Shown one piece after another: positions 1 to 9,968 of a DNA stretch of 64,000 bases (its first letter is position 1; the number at the start of each line of letters is the position of its first letter). A program made the translations under genes and the position numbers. Source of the DNA: Candidatus Methanoperedentaceae archaeon (GTDB lineage Archaea; Halobacteriota; Methanosarcinia; Methanosarcinales; Methanoperedenaceae); assembly GCA_003104905.1 (NCBI GenBank), contig PQAS01000055.1:43571-107570 (forward strand), in the 5' to 3' direction. The notes under the pieces were generated by a model that saw only the letters and a program-made list of their open reading frames with translations, searched no databases and was not told the DNA's origin.

Positions 1-1508
1 AGATCATTGGCAAAGTATCTAAACTATTTTATGAAAATCAAAAACTGATCGAATTTGATATCAATCCATTGATCTTATACGAAAATGGGGCATGCGCAGT
101 CGATGCGAGAATTTACGAAAGTGACGAGACTGCAAAAATCCAGAAAAAAGTCGAAAAGGAAATTTCTGCTAAGATATTTTATCCGGAATCTATCGCAGTT
201 ATCGGCGCCTCTTCTGATCCAAATAAAATCGGCTATGCAGTTTTCAGGAATTTGCAGGATTTTCCAGGCAAATTATATGCCGTAAATCCAAAAGGGAACG
301 AAATACTCAGGCGTAAAATTTTTCCCTCTCTGTCATCAGTTCCTGGTCAGGTTGATGCCGTGGTCATAACAGTACCGGCAGCAATAGTTCCTGAAGTTAT
401 GGAAGAAGCAGGTATTAAGGGTGTAAAACTGGCTGTCGTCATTTCTGCAGGCTTCAGGGAAATCGGCGAGGAGGGACGAAATCTCGAAGATGAAGTTTTA
501 CAAATTGCAGAAAAACATGGTATAAGGATGGTTGGCCCGAATTGTCTGGGGATCATTCTCCCGCATAAAAAGATAAATGCGACATTTGACCCTGTGTCCC
601 CAAAACCCGGTCATCTTGCATTCATTTCGCAAAGTGGCGCTATCATCACCACGGTTGTTGACTGGAGCCTTCAGGAAGATAGGGGACTTTCAGCAGTCAT
701 AAGTGTAGGCAACCAGGCAGATCTGGGCTTTGATGAATTCCTGAAATTTGCAGGAGAGGATAAAGATACCAGAACCATAATTCTCTACATTGAAGAGATC
801 AGGAACGGCAGGGAATTCATGAAAGTTGTTAAGGAAATATCAAATAAGAAACATATTATAGCGATAAAATCAGGTTCGTCTAAGAGGGGACAAAAGGCTG
901 CATCGTCCCATACGGGTTCTCTTGCAGGAAGTTATGAGGTTTATATAGCAGCTTTTAAGCAGGCTGGTGTCATTTCTGCTCACTCCCTGAGAGAAGCATT
1001 CCAGATAGGCGAACTCCTGGCTTCAGAGGATTATCCGAAGGGAAAGAGAGCGCTTGTCATCTCTAATGCCGGAGGTTTTGCAGTTCTGGCCTCCGATTAT
1101 GCACAAATGTACGGTATTGAGGTTGTCGAACTTACGGAAAAACTACTTGATGAGCTGAATACCTTCCTTACGGAAGAGTGGAGTCATGAGAATCCTATGG
1201 ATATTGTTGGAGATGCTCAAGTAGACAGATACGCCAGTGTATTTGATTTAATGATCAGAAACCAGGATCTCTGGGATATCGCATTCGTTGTTGCAGTCCC
1301 TTCAGGCGTCCTGGAGCCAAAGCACCTTGCCCAGGAAATTGTAAGATTTTCTGACCACACTGAAAAGATGATTGTGGGATGCCTGCTCGGAGGTGACAGT
1401 ATGAAAAGCGGCGTTCGTGTGCTAAGAGATGCGTCCATACCAAATTTCTCTGAGCTTGAAGAGGCTTTCGATGCTGTCGGAAAAGTGCTCATGGGAGGTA
1501 GCGCATAG
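1..1508 (+). CDS. ADP-forming acyl-CoA (acetyl-CoA) synthetase, C-terminal part, 5' end outside window
   Basis: The frame is open from the first base, so the true start lies upstream. The first ~30 codons (ending EFDINPLILY) look like the end of an ATP-grasp (beta) domain. They run straight into a CoA-binding Rossmann domain (VIGASSDPNKIGYAVF), the MVGPNCLGI motif and a ligase-CoA domain carrying SHTGSLAG, the motif around the phospho-histidine in this family. ATP-grasp and CoA-binding parts are therefore fused in one chain, beta before alpha. The family makes ATP from acyl-CoA plus ADP and phosphate in the cytoplasm. The flavoprotein gene starts one base after the stop, so the two are probably one operon. 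Substrate (acetate or another acid) cannot be read from sequence. Confidence 0.88.
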   Translation, partial: IIGKVSKLFYENQKLIEFDINPLILYENGACAVDARIYESDETAKIQKKVEKEISAKIFYPESIAVIGASSDPNKIGYAVFRNLQDFPGKLYAVNPKGNEILRRKIFPSLSSVPGQVDAVVITVPAAIVPEVMEEAGIKGVKLAVVISAGFREIGEEGRNLEDEVLQIAEKHGIRMVGPNCLGIILPHKKINATFDPVSPKPGHLAFISQSGAIITTVVDWSLQEDRGLSAVISVGNQADLGFDEFLKFAGEDKDTRTIILYIEEIRNGREFMKVVKEISNKKHIIAIKSGSSKRGQKAASSHTGSLAGSYEVYIAAFKQAGVISAHSLREAFQIGELLASEDYPKGKRALVISNAGGFAVLASDYAQMYGIEVVELTEKLLDELNTFLTEEWSHENPMDIVGDAQVDRYASVFDLMIRNQDLWDIAFVVAVPSGVLEPKHLAQEIVRFSDHTEKMIVGCLLGGDSMKSGVRVLRDASIPNFSELEEAFDAVGKVLMGGSA

Positions 1509-1509
1509 A

Positions 1510-2898
1510 ATGTCGTTCGAATCATTAAAATCTGTTAAGCGGATTGTGGTAATTGGCGGAGTTGCTGCCGGGATGAGTGCAGCAAGTAAAGCACGAATTC
1601 TGAGATCTGATATTGAGATACTTGTATTTGAAAAAAGTGGTTATATTTCCTATGGTGCCTGCGGGTTGCCGTACCTTATATCGGATTTAATTAAATCTCC
1701 GGAAGATCTAGTTGCCTACGATTCAAAATTCTTTAAGGAAAAAAGAGACATCGATGTATTTCTCTATCATGAAGTGATTGCTATATACCCTGCAAAACAA
1801 TCTGTACTTGTCAAAAACCTTAAGACAGGAGCACAGAACGAATATCAATATGATAAGATCGTGATTACAACAGGTGCAAGGGCATTTGTGCCACCGATCA
1901 AAGGGATTGAGATTAAAGGAATTTTCACGGTCAAGACACTTCAAGATGGAATCGAAACAAAAGATTTTATCAGGAAAAATGATCCTCGAAGAGCTCTTAT
2001 CATTGGTGCTGGCCATATCGGGATGGAGATGGCAGAAGCGCTTGCAATGGTTGGGATGGATGTCACAATAGTTGAAAGAGAACCTAATATTCTGGGAACT
2101 ATGGATGAAGAAATTACCAAAATAGTAGAGGAAGGCCTTATAAGAAACAGAGTTAAGCTCTTTAAATCCACATCGGTGAGGGAATTCATCAGTAAAAATG
2201 GTTATGTCCGGGAAGCGATTTTAGACAATAGTGAGTCAATCAGTGCTGATATTGTAATTGTCAGCATTGGTATGAAACCAAATTCCGAGATTGCAGGGGA
2301 GGCAGGGATAGAAATCGACCACACTGGAGCAATCAAAGTCAATCAACTGATGGAGACGAATGTTCCCGGCATCTATTCAGCTGGGGATTGTGCGACGGCG
2401 TATCATCAGGTACTCGAAAGGCAAGCTTATTTACCCCTTGGAACCACTGCGAACAAGCAAGGGAAAGTAGCAGGAGAAAATATGGTAGGAGGGAATGCTT
2501 CGTTCAAAGGGATCGTCGGAACTGCCGTCTTAAAGGTATTTGACCTCGAAGTTGCAAGGACGGGTATTTCCGAAAAAGATGCGCAAATAGAAGGTTTTAA
2601 TTTTATCTCCAATGTTGTTGAGCAGAGTTCAAGAGCTCATTATTATCCCGGCGGCAGTAATATACGGATCAAGTTAATTGCACAAAGAAATACCGGCCGA
2701 ATTCTCGGAGCCGAAATGGTGGGCATGGAGGGTGTTTCAAAGCGAATAGATGTTTTTGCAACTGCTATTGCTGCTAAAATGACTGTGGAAGATATAGGAG
2801 AGCTCGATTTGAGTTATGCACCTCCTTTTGCACCTGTATGGGATCCAATTTTGATTGCTGCAAATGATCTTAAAAAGAAAATAAGAGATCAGGATTAA
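1510..2898 (+). CDS. CoA-disulfide reductase / NADH oxidase-like FAD flavoprotein
   Basis: 462-residue pyridine-nucleotide-disulfide oxidoreductase. The N-terminal FAD-binding loop is VVIGGVAAGMSAAS; SYGACGLPYL carries the single redox Cys typical of CoA-disulfide reductases and Nox/Npsr enzymes; IIGAGHIGMEMAEAL is the NAD(P)H Rossmann loop; SAGDCA marks the second FAD contact; the last ~120 residues are the dimerisation domain. ATG 1510 is chosen because GGGAGGT ends 9 bases before it; an upstream alternative start has no such signal and lies inside the preceding gene. Likely role: NAD(P)H-dependent reduction of CoA disulfide, polysulfide or O2. Its position behind an acyl-CoA synthetase fits a CoA-thiol link, but this is inference. 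Confidence 0.87.
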   Translation: MSFESLKSVKRIVVIGGVAAGMSAASKARILRSDIEILVFEKSGYISYGACGLPYLISDLIKSPEDLVAYDSKFFKEKRDIDVFLYHEVIAIYPAKQSVLVKNLKTGAQNEYQYDKIVITTGARAFVPPIKGIEIKGIFTVKTLQDGIETKDFIRKNDPRRALIIGAGHIGMEMAEALAMVGMDVTIVEREPNILGTMDEEITKIVEEGLIRNRVKLFKSTSVREFISKNGYVREAILDNSESISADIVIVSIGMKPNSEIAGEAGIEIDHTGAIKVNQLMETNVPGIYSAGDCATAYHQVLERQAYLPLGTTANKQGKVAGENMVGGNASFKGIVGTAVLKVFDLEVARTGISEKDAQIEGFNFISNVVEQSSRAHYYPGGSNIRIKLIAQRNTGRILGAEMVGMEGVSKRIDVFATAIAAKMTVEDIGELDLSYAPPFAPVWDPILIAANDLKKKIRDQD

Positions 2899-2912
2899 AA
2901 ACAGTTTGGCGT

Positions 2913-3866
2913 TTATCGGGGAACAGGCTGCGCAGACGGCGCCTTTTCAAGCACGGTATTGAGCTTCACCAACTTATGCCCCCTGAAGAATTCCATGTTT
3001 ATCCTGTCACCCACTTTATGTTTGTTGAGTACTTTGATTAGATCCCTGACGTTATTTATCTCAACTTCATCCATCCTGATCAAAATATCCGCTACCTCTA
3101 TACCCGATCTATCAGCTTCACTTCCTTTTACTACATCAGTTATAACAACCCCCTTGGTGGTGGGAAGGTCATAATATGCCACCAGTTTGGGGTTGACATC
3201 AATTGCATTGAAACTGATCCACGGCCTTACGATCTCGCCGTGTTCTATTAACTCGTCTGCAATTTCCATGGCAGACTGTATTGGTATAGCGAACCCTATG
3301 CCCTGCGCAAAAGGTATGATCGCGCTGTTGATCCCTATCACCATACCCTCACTATTTATCAGGGGACCCCCGCTGTTACCGGGATTAATGGCAGCATCGG
3401 TCTGTATCAATCCTTCCATGAATGTTACCTCAGTCTGTATCGATCGGTTCAATGCACTTATGACACCAGCGGTGACCGTAGGGCCTCCCACAAGGCCAAG
3501 CGGACTGCCTATAGCAATTGCCATCTGCCCTATTTTGAGATTTCCATTCGGCGCGATTTCCGGAACAGGCAGGCTGCTGGCTTTGATCTTGATTACTGCA
3601 AGATCCTTCATTGTGTCCAGGCCCCTTATTTCACCCGGGAATATCCTTCCATCTTCCAGAGCCACTTTTATCTGCTGTGAACCCAGTACCACGTGGGCAT
3701 TTGTGAGAATTAATCCGTCCTTATTTATTATAAAACCGGAACCTACGCCTGGAACCGGGTGGACATGGAGATAGGCATCTTTCATTAGCTTCACTTCGCT
3801 TATGTTCACAACGCTCGGTATTACTTTTTCAACAGCACCGGTAACCATTTCATCAAAACTTACCAT
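2913..3866 (-). CDS. HtrA/DegP-like trypsin-type serine protease with one PDZ domain
   Basis: 317 residues. The catalytic triad is visible: His58 in LTNAHVV, Asp88 in KDLAVIKI and Ser165 in NPGNSGGPLI. One PDZ domain follows from about residue 215 (GVVITDVVKGSEADRSGI). No signal peptide or membrane segment precedes the protease domain, unlike bacterial DegP/DegS, so a cytoplasmic location is inferred. It is convergent with the flavoprotein gene (14 bp apart) and sits downstream of argG on the same strand with ~96 bp between, probably under its own promoter. Likely protein quality control; substrates unknown. Confidence 0.9.
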   Translation of the reverse strand: MVSFDEMVTGAVEKVIPSVVNISEVKLMKDAYLHVHPVPGVGSGFIINKDGLILTNAHVVLGSQQIKVALEDGRIFPGEIRGLDTMKDLAVIKIKASSLPVPEIAPNGNLKIGQMAIAIGSPLGLVGGPTVTAGVISALNRSIQTEVTFMEGLIQTDAAINPGNSGGPLINSEGMVIGINSAIIPFAQGIGFAIPIQSAMEIADELIEHGEIVRPWISFNAIDVNPKLVAYYDLPTTKGVVITDVVKGSEADRSGIEVADILIRMDEVEINNVRDLIKVLNKHKVGDRINMEFFRGHKLVKLNTVLEKAPSAQPVPR

Positions 3867-3962
3867 AATAATAACCCATTAAGAGATTTATTCTCTTCAT
3901 ATTTGAAGCTTGCCGAGCCGTGAACATTCAAACCTGTGGTCACAACATTTTATGGAAAATAT

Positions 3963-5135
3963 TCATCCCAGCTTCTTAAACAACCGCGCCTGGAAGCCGT
4001 GATATTTGCAGAATCCCTCCGCATCCTTCTGGTCTATGGTCTCGCTGTCAAATGAGGATATATCGGCAGAATACAGCGCATAAGGCGAAGTCCTTGCAAC
4101 AACCCCGGCACTGCCTTTAAATAGTCTAATTTTGACATTCCCGGTCACTCTTTCCTGCGTTTTATCGATAAAAGCGTTCAGATCCGAATACAAGGGCTCA
4201 TCCACAAGACCTTTGTATGCAAGCTCGCTCCATGTGTCATCAACGATGCTCTTAAATCGCAATTCTTCCCTTGTCAGGATGAGTTTCTCAAGATCTTTAT
4301 GCGCACTCAGCAATATTGTGGCTGCCGGATGTTCATAGTTTTCACGAGCCTTGATTCCAAGAACCCTGTCCTCGATCATATCCGTGCGTCCTATACCGTG
4401 TGAGCCGCCGATTTTGTTAAGTTTCCTGATCAATGTAACTCCATCTGATTTTTCACCGTCAAGCGACACGGGGACGCCTTTCTCAAAACCAATATCAATG
4501 ATCTGAGCGTCAGGTGCTTTTTCAGGGGAAACCGTCCATTCATATATCTCTTCCGGAGGAACAAAATCCGGTTCTTCAAGCCTGCCGCCTTCGATACTCC
4601 TGCTCCAGATATTCTCATCCACGCTCCAGGGCTTGGATTTGCTTGCAGCCACAGGAATACCGTGTTTTTTTGCATATTCCATTTCCCATTCTCTGGTGAG
4701 GTTCATATCCCTCATGGGAGCTAAAACTTCAAGGGAAGTGCTCCTGAACACTGTCTCAAATCTTAACTGATCATTTCCTTTCCCGGTGCATCCATGGGCA
4801 AGCGCCTGAGCTTTTTCCTTTTCCGCTATCTCCACGACCTTTTTTGCGATAAGCGGACGTGCGATCGATGTGCCAAGGACATATCCTTCATAATTCCCGT
4901 TCGCCTTTATGAGAGGAAAAATATAATCTCTTACGAATTCATCTTTTGCATCAATAGTATAATGTTTCTGGCTGATCTTCTGGGCTTTTTTCTCTGCCTG
5001 CTCTATCTCTTTTTCCGGCTGTCCCACATCAACCGTAACAGTAACAGCATAATCGCAGCCATAATGTTCTTTTAAAAGTGGAATACACACGGATGTATCA
5101 AGTCCGCCTGAATAAGCAAGTACAACTTTCTTCAT
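3963..5135 (-). CDS. argG: Argininosuccinate synthase
   Basis: 390 residues, usual length. It begins with the ATP-pyrophosphatase PP-loop [10 protein letters not shown]; other signatures seen are [14 protein letters not shown] and [17 protein letters not shown]. It condenses citrulline and aspartate with ATP to argininosuccinate in the cytoplasm, the penultimate arginine step. argC and argJ of the same pathway are 45 kb away (49.8-52.5 kb), so the arginine genes are split in this genome. Divergent from the deaminase gene with 83 bp between starts. Confidence 0.97.
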   Translation of the reverse strand: MKKVVLAYSGGLDTSVCIPLLKEHYGCDYAVTVTVDVGQPEKEIEQAEKKAQKISQKHYTIDAKDEFVRDYIFPLIKANGNYEGYVLGTSIARPLIAKKVVEIAEKEKAQALAHGCTGKGNDQLRFETVFRSTSLEVLAPMRDMNLTREWEMEYAKKHGIPVAASKSKPWSVDENIWSRSIEGGRLEEPDFVPPEEIYEWTVSPEKAPDAQIIDIGFEKGVPVSLDGEKSDGVTLIRKLNKIGGSHGIGRTDMIEDRVLGIKARENYEHPAATILLSAHKDLEKLILTREELRFKSIVDDTWSELAYKGLVDEPLYSDLNAFIDKTQERVTGNVKIRLFKGSAGVVARTSPYALYSADISSFDSETIDQKDAEGFCKYHGFQARLFKKLG

Positions 5136-5184
5136 GGTTTAAGCTTTAAAGCGTGAAAAGATTAAAAGTTTTTGCATCTGGAAA

Positions 5185-5196
5185 ACTTATTTTATC
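5185..5196 (+). promoter_or_regulatory. TATA box for the MTA/SAH deaminase gene
   Basis: CTTATTTTATC lies about 28 bp before the ATG at 5219, the distance expected for an archaeal TATA box feeding a leaderless or very short-leader mRNA. No Shine-Dalgarno-like sequence lies before that ATG, which agrees. Confidence 0.45.
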
Positions 5197-5218
5197 ATAG
5201 CCGATATTAGTACACTTC

Positions 5219-6484
5219 ATGGAAGACCTGGTAATCAAAGGGGGCACATTGTTCACCATGAATGGTTCAATTATCGAAAATGGCACAGTGAGCATAGAAA
5301 AAGGTGTCATAACATTTGTGGGGAAAGAGATGAAAGAAAAAGCGCATAATGTGATAAACGCAAAAGGATGTGCAGTATTACCCGGTCTTATCAATGCTCA
5401 CACTCATCTTCCCATGACGCTTTTACGGGGGTATGCCAGGGATTTGCCTTACATGGAATGGGCCCAAAAAATCAGGACGGCTGAGGCGAAACTCGCGCCT
5501 GTAGATGTTCTGGCGGGTGCGCGCCTTGGAGCGCTTGAGATGATACGATCCGGGACAACATCGTTTGCTGATATGTATATTTATATGGATGAGGTGGCAA
5601 AAGCCGTAGAAGAAACAGGTTTGAGAGCGGGTCTGGGATATGGCATGATAGAAGGACTTAATGAAGATTCCCTAACTAAACTTAAGAACAGGGAAGAGTT
5701 CGTAAGAAAATGGGAGGGTGCGGCCCAGGGCAGGATAACAACGATGTATGCGCCGCATTCTACAGAATCCTGTTCAAAAGAATTTTTAATAAAAGTCAGG
5801 GAACTGGCCGAAAAAAATGGCTCAAGAATTCATATCCACGTGCTTGAAACGGAAGATGAACTCAATTTGATGAAAAAACGTTACGGGATGTGTTCAATAA
5901 ACCTGTTGGACAATATCAACATGCTTGGCCCGAATGTGCTCGCAGCGCATTGCATCTGGTTATCTGATGGCGACATTGGAATATTGAAAAACAAAGAGGT
6001 AAACGTTGTTCATTGCCCTTCAAGCAATATGGCGCTTGGCGCCGGAGTCGCACGTGTCCCTGAAATGCTTGAAAAAGGCATAAATGTGGCGCTGGGCACT
6101 GACGGCGCAGCGTCAGGAGGAAGTCTTGATATGTGGAAGGAAATGAGGGTGACTTCGCTGCTTCATAAGAGCAAAGACCCGCGAACCATGCCAGCATTAA
6201 AAGTGCTTGAAATGGCTACGGTTAATGGTGCGCGTGCAATGGGCATAAATGCAGGGATGCTTAAGGCAGGGTGCCTTGCGGATATCATTATTGTGGATTT
6301 GGAAAAGCCCAAATTCATATCTTGCGATCTTATTAGCTCATTGGTGAACGGGGCGTCGGGATGTGACGTCAGAACAACAATAGTAAATGGGAAAGTATTG
6401 ATGGAAGATCACAAAATAATTGGAATTGATGAGGAAAAGATAATAAAGGATGCAAGAAAAGCGACAACAGGTATCATTTGCTAA
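5219..6484 (+). CDS. mtaD: 5-methylthioadenosine/S-adenosylhomocysteine (or 5'-deoxyadenosine) deaminase
   Basis: 421-residue amidohydrolase. Metal-ligand motifs seen: NAHTHLPM (residues 60-67), RIHIHVLET, LAAHCIWL and GTDGAASGG (catalytic Asp). The C-terminus returns to the small beta-sandwich shared with the N-terminus (GCLADIIIVDL). The archaeal family deaminates MTA, SAH and 5'-deoxyadenosine, recycling SAM by-products. Which nucleoside is preferred cannot be told from sequence. The 3' end overlaps the convergent phosphoesterase gene by 11 bp. Confidence 0.92.
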   Translation: MEDLVIKGGTLFTMNGSIIENGTVSIEKGVITFVGKEMKEKAHNVINAKGCAVLPGLINAHTHLPMTLLRGYARDLPYMEWAQKIRTAEAKLAPVDVLAGARLGALEMIRSGTTSFADMYIYMDEVAKAVEETGLRAGLGYGMIEGLNEDSLTKLKNREEFVRKWEGAAQGRITTMYAPHSTESCSKEFLIKVRELAEKNGSRIHIHVLETEDELNLMKKRYGMCSINLLDNINMLGPNVLAAHCIWLSDGDIGILKNKEVNVVHCPSSNMALGAGVARVPEMLEKGINVALGTDGAASGGSLDMWKEMRVTSLLHKSKDPRTMPALKVLEMATVNGARAMGINAGMLKAGCLADIIIVDLEKPKFISCDLISSLVNGASGCDVRTTIVNGKVLMEDHKIIGIDEEKIIKDARKATTGIIC

Positions 6485-7466
6485 TTGTCTTTGTTGCTAA
6501 TGTTTTTGGTTTACTCCATGTCGGATCTTCTTGTTTAATTGTCAATATTAAGCTATTTTCAGTGGTATAAGTATATGAAATTGATGCAACCCCGTCACCT
6601 GAACCATCAGCACCCGGACCGATTACTCCGGTATTGATATGATATACCCCTCCTACGTTTTGTACACTTGCATAATGTGTATGCCCCCCAATGAAAAGGT
6701 CAACATTCTTAGATACAAATAATGCCTGAAGTTTATCTCTATTAGTTTTGTTTGCATCTAACGAATTACCTACATGTTTTGACTCAGGATACAATGGATC
6801 ATGACCGACTACTATTTTCCAATCCGATGTATCGGACAAATCAGTACTCATCCAATTGTATAAAGCATCCGGAACATAACCGCCATCAGTTGAGGAATAT
6901 TTCAAATATGAATCATCAGTTGCGCCATTCCAATATTCATTCATGTTTATAACATGCATATTTCCCACATTCATTGAATATGTGGTTTTATCTGTTCTTG
7001 CAGGTCCGGGATTTAGCGGAAATTTTGAAGCTGAAAATCTTCCCTGAATTAAAGCCGTTTCACTATTTGATTGAGCTTCATGATTTCCTATTACGAAATA
7101 TACAGGCACTTTTTTTACATCTGATGCCGCAACAGCCTGCAGCGTTAGTGATAATTTGGTCATATCTCCCATGAAAAATATGGCATCCACTCTACCGGTC
7201 GGTGATAGTGGTATTACATGGTTAAGGTCACTGGTCAATTCCTTTACATCAGAAGAACTCTCAGGTTCCGCATCTCCAAAATATGCTATTGTTGAACCAT
7301 TCGATGGATATGTTGTTGGTGTTGCATTGAGAGTTTGGGCTTGACATTCATTACCTATACAATTATCATCTGGAATTAGTGTGGTCAGTACATATACAAC
7401 AAAAAATAATATTATAATAGGAAGTATAAGATTAATCCCATTAATTGAGGGTACTTTTAATTTCAT
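6474..7466 (-). CDS. Membrane-anchored calcineurin-like metallophosphoesterase
   Basis: 330 residues. Residues ~13-35 are a hydrophobic N-terminal anchor (INLILPIIILFFVVYVL), so the catalytic part is probably outside the cell. The metallophosphoesterase motifs are in order: YFGDAEPES (first metal Asp), FFMGDMTKL, FVIGNHEA, VVGHDPLYP and FIGGHTHYA. Two Cys (CIGNEC) follow the anchor and could form a disulfide. Substrate unknown. The next membrane protein gene (7484-8266) lies just upstream on the same strand, 17 bp away, so the two may be co-transcribed. Confidence 0.82.
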   Translation of the reverse strand: MKLKVPSINGINLILPIIILFFVVYVLTTLIPDDNCIGNECQAQTLNATPTTYPSNGSTIAYFGDAEPESSSDVKELTSDLNHVIPLSPTGRVDAIFFMGDMTKLSLTLQAVAASDVKKVPVYFVIGNHEAQSNSETALIQGRFSASKFPLNPGPARTDKTTYSMNVGNMHVINMNEYWNGATDDSYLKYSSTDGGYVPDALYNWMSTDLSDTSDWKIVVGHDPLYPESKHVGNSLDANKTNRDKLQALFVSKNVDLFIGGHTHYASVQNVGGVYHINTGVIGPGADGSGDGVASISYTYTTENSLILTIKQEDPTWSKPKTLATKTISK

Positions 7467-7483
7467 AAATTGTACATTTATTT

Positions 7484-8266
7484 CTAAATTAGCAAACTAA
7501 TTTTTTCTTCAATCCTTAACTTCAAATCATCCAGGGGCTTTAAAGAAACCTCGTCTGGTCCTCTATCATCACCAGCATAATCGAATGGATTATCAAGATC
7601 TTTAATTAAAAGGATCATATATACTTGCAGGAAGGTGATGGCACCCACAAAAAATAGAGCCTCATAAAAAGGATCGATTTTAACAAATATTAGCCCGCCA
7701 GCAAGAATTAGAGCGATAGCTTCTGCAATTGCATAGCCGCTTGAGACAAAAGATGTTTCTCGAATAGTATGAATTCGGATCAACATGCGTCGGATTGCAC
7801 TCTGTTCCTGTTTTAACCTCGCAATAAAATTTGCCTGGGTCAAAGACTCAAAATCAAGGAAAAAATCATTATATTTACAAAGTTTATCCATTAATGCTCT
7901 TGAACCTTCTTTTTTGTAGAACCAGTCATTAATAGAACCTGTTAATTGTAAAGTATGCTGTAAACATTCCTGTGCAGGCTTTGCTTTCTTGCTCTTATAG
8001 ATTATCAAACATTCATCAACAATTGTTTCAATACTTGTCGCCAGCTCTCCAGGCAATTTTTCACTCTCTTTATAATCGGACAAAACACCGGCGATTAGAA
8101 AACCCAGGAGGAATATATTAGCAGTAACAATGCCGGTAAATAACGGATTAATAGAAAGAAACTCAAGGTTGAATTGATGGGCAAAAAGTTTCAGGATGAT
8201 GATTAATATCACTATGGGCAAAACTTTGAAGGTTAAATGCCATTTTTGAAATCGATTATTTTCCAT
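7484..8266 (-). CDS. Four-helix membrane protein, possibly bestrophin-like (DUF4239-like)
   Basis: 260 residues with two N-terminal membrane segments (LPIVILIIILKLFAHQF and ANIFLLGFLIAGVLS), a ~120-residue polar helical region, and two C-terminal segments (AIAEAIALILAGGLIFV and ALFFVGAITFLQVYMILLI) followed by KDLDNPFDY. A 2+2 helix layout with an Asp-Asn-Pro-Phe stretch after the last helix recalls DUF4239/bestrophin-like proteins, but I am not certain. Probably transcribed with the downstream phosphoesterase. Confidence 0.6.
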   Translation of the reverse strand: MENNRFQKWHLTFKVLPIVILIIILKLFAHQFNLEFLSINPLFTGIVTANIFLLGFLIAGVLSDYKESEKLPGELATSIETIVDECLIIYKSKKAKPAQECLQHTLQLTGSINDWFYKKEGSRALMDKLCKYNDFFLDFESLTQANFIARLKQEQSAIRRMLIRIHTIRETSFVSSGYAIAEAIALILAGGLIFVKIDPFYEALFFVGAITFLQVYMILLIKDLDNPFDYAGDDRGPDEVSLKPLDDLKLRIEEKISLLI

Positions 8267-8336
8267 AATTTCTCCGATTTATTGTGTATGATTATTGTAT
8301 GCTTATTATGTTTTTGATTTATTAACCGGATAGAAT

Positions 8337-8347
8337 TAAGTATATAT
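8337..8347 (+). promoter_or_regulatory. TATA box of the enolase gene
   Basis: TAAGTATATAT lies ~35 bp before the chosen ATG (8377), leaving a short leader that holds the AAAAAGGTGAT Shine-Dalgarno stretch (8362-8372). Confidence 0.5.
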
Positions 8348-8376
8348 CTAACTATTGAGTCAAAAAGGTGATATTC

Positions 8377-9624
8377 ATGTTCATGATCGAGTACATCCAT
8401 GCAAGAGAGATTTTAGATTCACGGGGAAATCCAACTGTAGAAGTTGATATTGAAACAGAAAGCGGATTCGGGCGCGCAAGCGTGCCTTCAGGAGCGTCCA
8501 CAGGCACGAACGAAGCGCTTGAGTTGAGGGATAAGGATAAGAGATACCTGGGCAAAGGTGTGGTCAAAGCCATTAACAATGTCAATACTGAAATAGCAGA
8601 AGCCCTCCTGGGCCTGGACGTACGGGACCAGCGCGAAATAGATGCAATAATGCTGGAACTTGACGGGACGGAAAACAAGTCAAAGCTTGGCGCAAATGCT
8701 ATTCTTGGAGTTTCGCTTGCCTGTGCCCATGCAGCTTCTGATTCCCTCGGAATTTCACTATATCGCTACCTTGGCGGAACAAATGCATTTACACTTCCTG
8801 TTCCCACCATGAATGTGATAAACGGCGGAAAACATGCAGGCAATGAGCTTGCAATACAGGAATTCATGATACAGCCCAGCGGCGCAAAGACTTTTTCAGA
8901 AGCCCTGCGCATGGGTGCTGAAACATACCATATACTCGGCGCCATACTTGCAAAAAAATATGGCAATTCAGCGGTCAATGTAGGCTACGAAGGCGGATAT
9001 GCTCCGCCCCTTAAGAATACCGCAGATGCGCTTGATGCCCTGGCCGGAGCTATAGAAGAGGCAGGTTATGATAAAAAAATCACAATCGGTCTTGATTCTG
9101 CGGCCACTGAGTTCTATAAAGATGGCAAATATAAAGTTGATGGAAAGATATTTTCATCCGGGGAATTGGTGGATTTCTATTCCGATCTGGTCAAAACTTA
9201 TCCGATCCTTTCAATCGAAGATCCTTTTGGGGAAGAATCATTTGAGGATTTTGCGGAATTGACAAACGAATTGAAGGATACGATAATTATAGGCGACGAC
9301 CTTTTCGTGACAAATGTGAAACGGCTTGAGAAGGGTATAAAAATGAAAGCTGGAAATGCACTGCTCCTCAAGGTGAACCAGATAGGCACTCTATCAGAAG
9401 CATTTGATGCGGCGCAACTTGCGCAAAAGAACAGGTTCAAAGTCGTAGTAAGCCACAGGTCCGCAGAAACCGAAGATACCACTATAGCGGATATCTCGGT
9501 TGCAATTGGCGCCGAGCTTATAAAGACCGGTGCGCCGGCACGCAGCGAGAGGAACGCCAAGTATAACCAGTTGCTGAGGATAGAAGAGGAATTGGGGAAT
9601 GCGGCACGGTTTGTGGGAATATGA
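8377..9624 (+). CDS. eno: Enolase (phosphopyruvate hydratase)
   Basis: 415 residues from ATG 8377. The chosen start follows GGTGAT by ~5 bases; GTG 8368 lies within that signal and ATG 8383 is also possible. Signatures: [32 protein letters not shown], the metal ligands in [19 protein letters not shown] and IGDDLFVTN, and the catalytic Lys and His region [11 protein letters not shown]...[11 protein letters not shown]. It interconverts 2-phosphoglycerate and phosphoenolpyruvate in glycolysis/gluconeogenesis. Stands alone as a transcription unit. Confidence 0.98.
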   Translation: MFMIEYIHAREILDSRGNPTVEVDIETESGFGRASVPSGASTGTNEALELRDKDKRYLGKGVVKAINNVNTEIAEALLGLDVRDQREIDAIMLELDGTENKSKLGANAILGVSLACAHAASDSLGISLYRYLGGTNAFTLPVPTMNVINGGKHAGNELAIQEFMIQPSGAKTFSEALRMGAETYHILGAILAKKYGNSAVNVGYEGGYAPPLKNTADALDALAGAIEEAGYDKKITIGLDSAATEFYKDGKYKVDGKIFSSGELVDFYSDLVKTYPILSIEDPFGEESFEDFAELTNELKDTIIIGDDLFVTNVKRLEKGIKMKAGNALLLKVNQIGTLSEAFDAAQLAQKNRFKVVVSHRSAETEDTTIADISVAIGAELIKTGAPARSERNAKYNQLLRIEEELGNAARFVGI

Positions 9625-9637
9625 ATAGGCCAGAAAT

Positions 9638-9650
9638 AATTTTTTTATTT
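9638..9650 (+). terminator. Oligo-T terminator after enolase
   Basis: A run of seven T (AATTTTTTTATTT) begins 14 bases after the enolase stop and before the next gene; archaeal RNA polymerase often terminates at such T-runs. Confidence 0.4.
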
Positions 9651-9729
9651 CAAATTGAAGACGCAGTTCGAGCACCACAAACTACATATATCAAGAATGG
9701 CCTAAAAACATTAGGATAGGAGAAAAAAA

Positions 9730-9957
9730 ATGTCTATAAATGAACTAATGTTGATAGTGTTCTTAATCAACATTCCGTTTGGATATATTAGAAGCAACGC
9801 TGAAAAGTTCTCAAGAAAATGGATGATGGCAGTTCATATACCCGTTCCATTTGTTTTCTTATTAAGGATTTTCTCAGGTTTAAACTGGACTGTCATACCA
9901 TTGCTGGTATTATCTGATGTAGCCGGACAGATAGCTGGCGGGAAATTAAGAAAATGA
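9730..9957 (+). CDS. Small two-helix membrane protein, unknown function
   Basis: 75 residues: a first hydrophobic segment (LMLIVFLINIPFGYI), a polar stretch with FSRKWMMAVHIPVP, then FVFLLRIFSGL/WTVIPLLVLSDVAGQIAGG. The INIPFGYIRSN...HIPVP pattern resembles a widespread family of small uncharacterised membrane proteins. The start follows AGGATAGGA by ~8 bases. No partner gene; the duplicated regulatory unit begins 12 bp after its stop. Confidence 0.6.
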   Translation: MSINELMLIVFLINIPFGYIRSNAEKFSRKWMMAVHIPVPFVFLLRIFSGLNWTVIPLLVLSDVAGQIAGGKLRK

Positions 9958-9968
9958 TAGGATAGGTA

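Noticed and set aside
3187..3774. 195-codon plus-strand frame opposite the HtrA gene
   Set aside because: Antisense shadow of a protease gene with all catalytic motifs intact.
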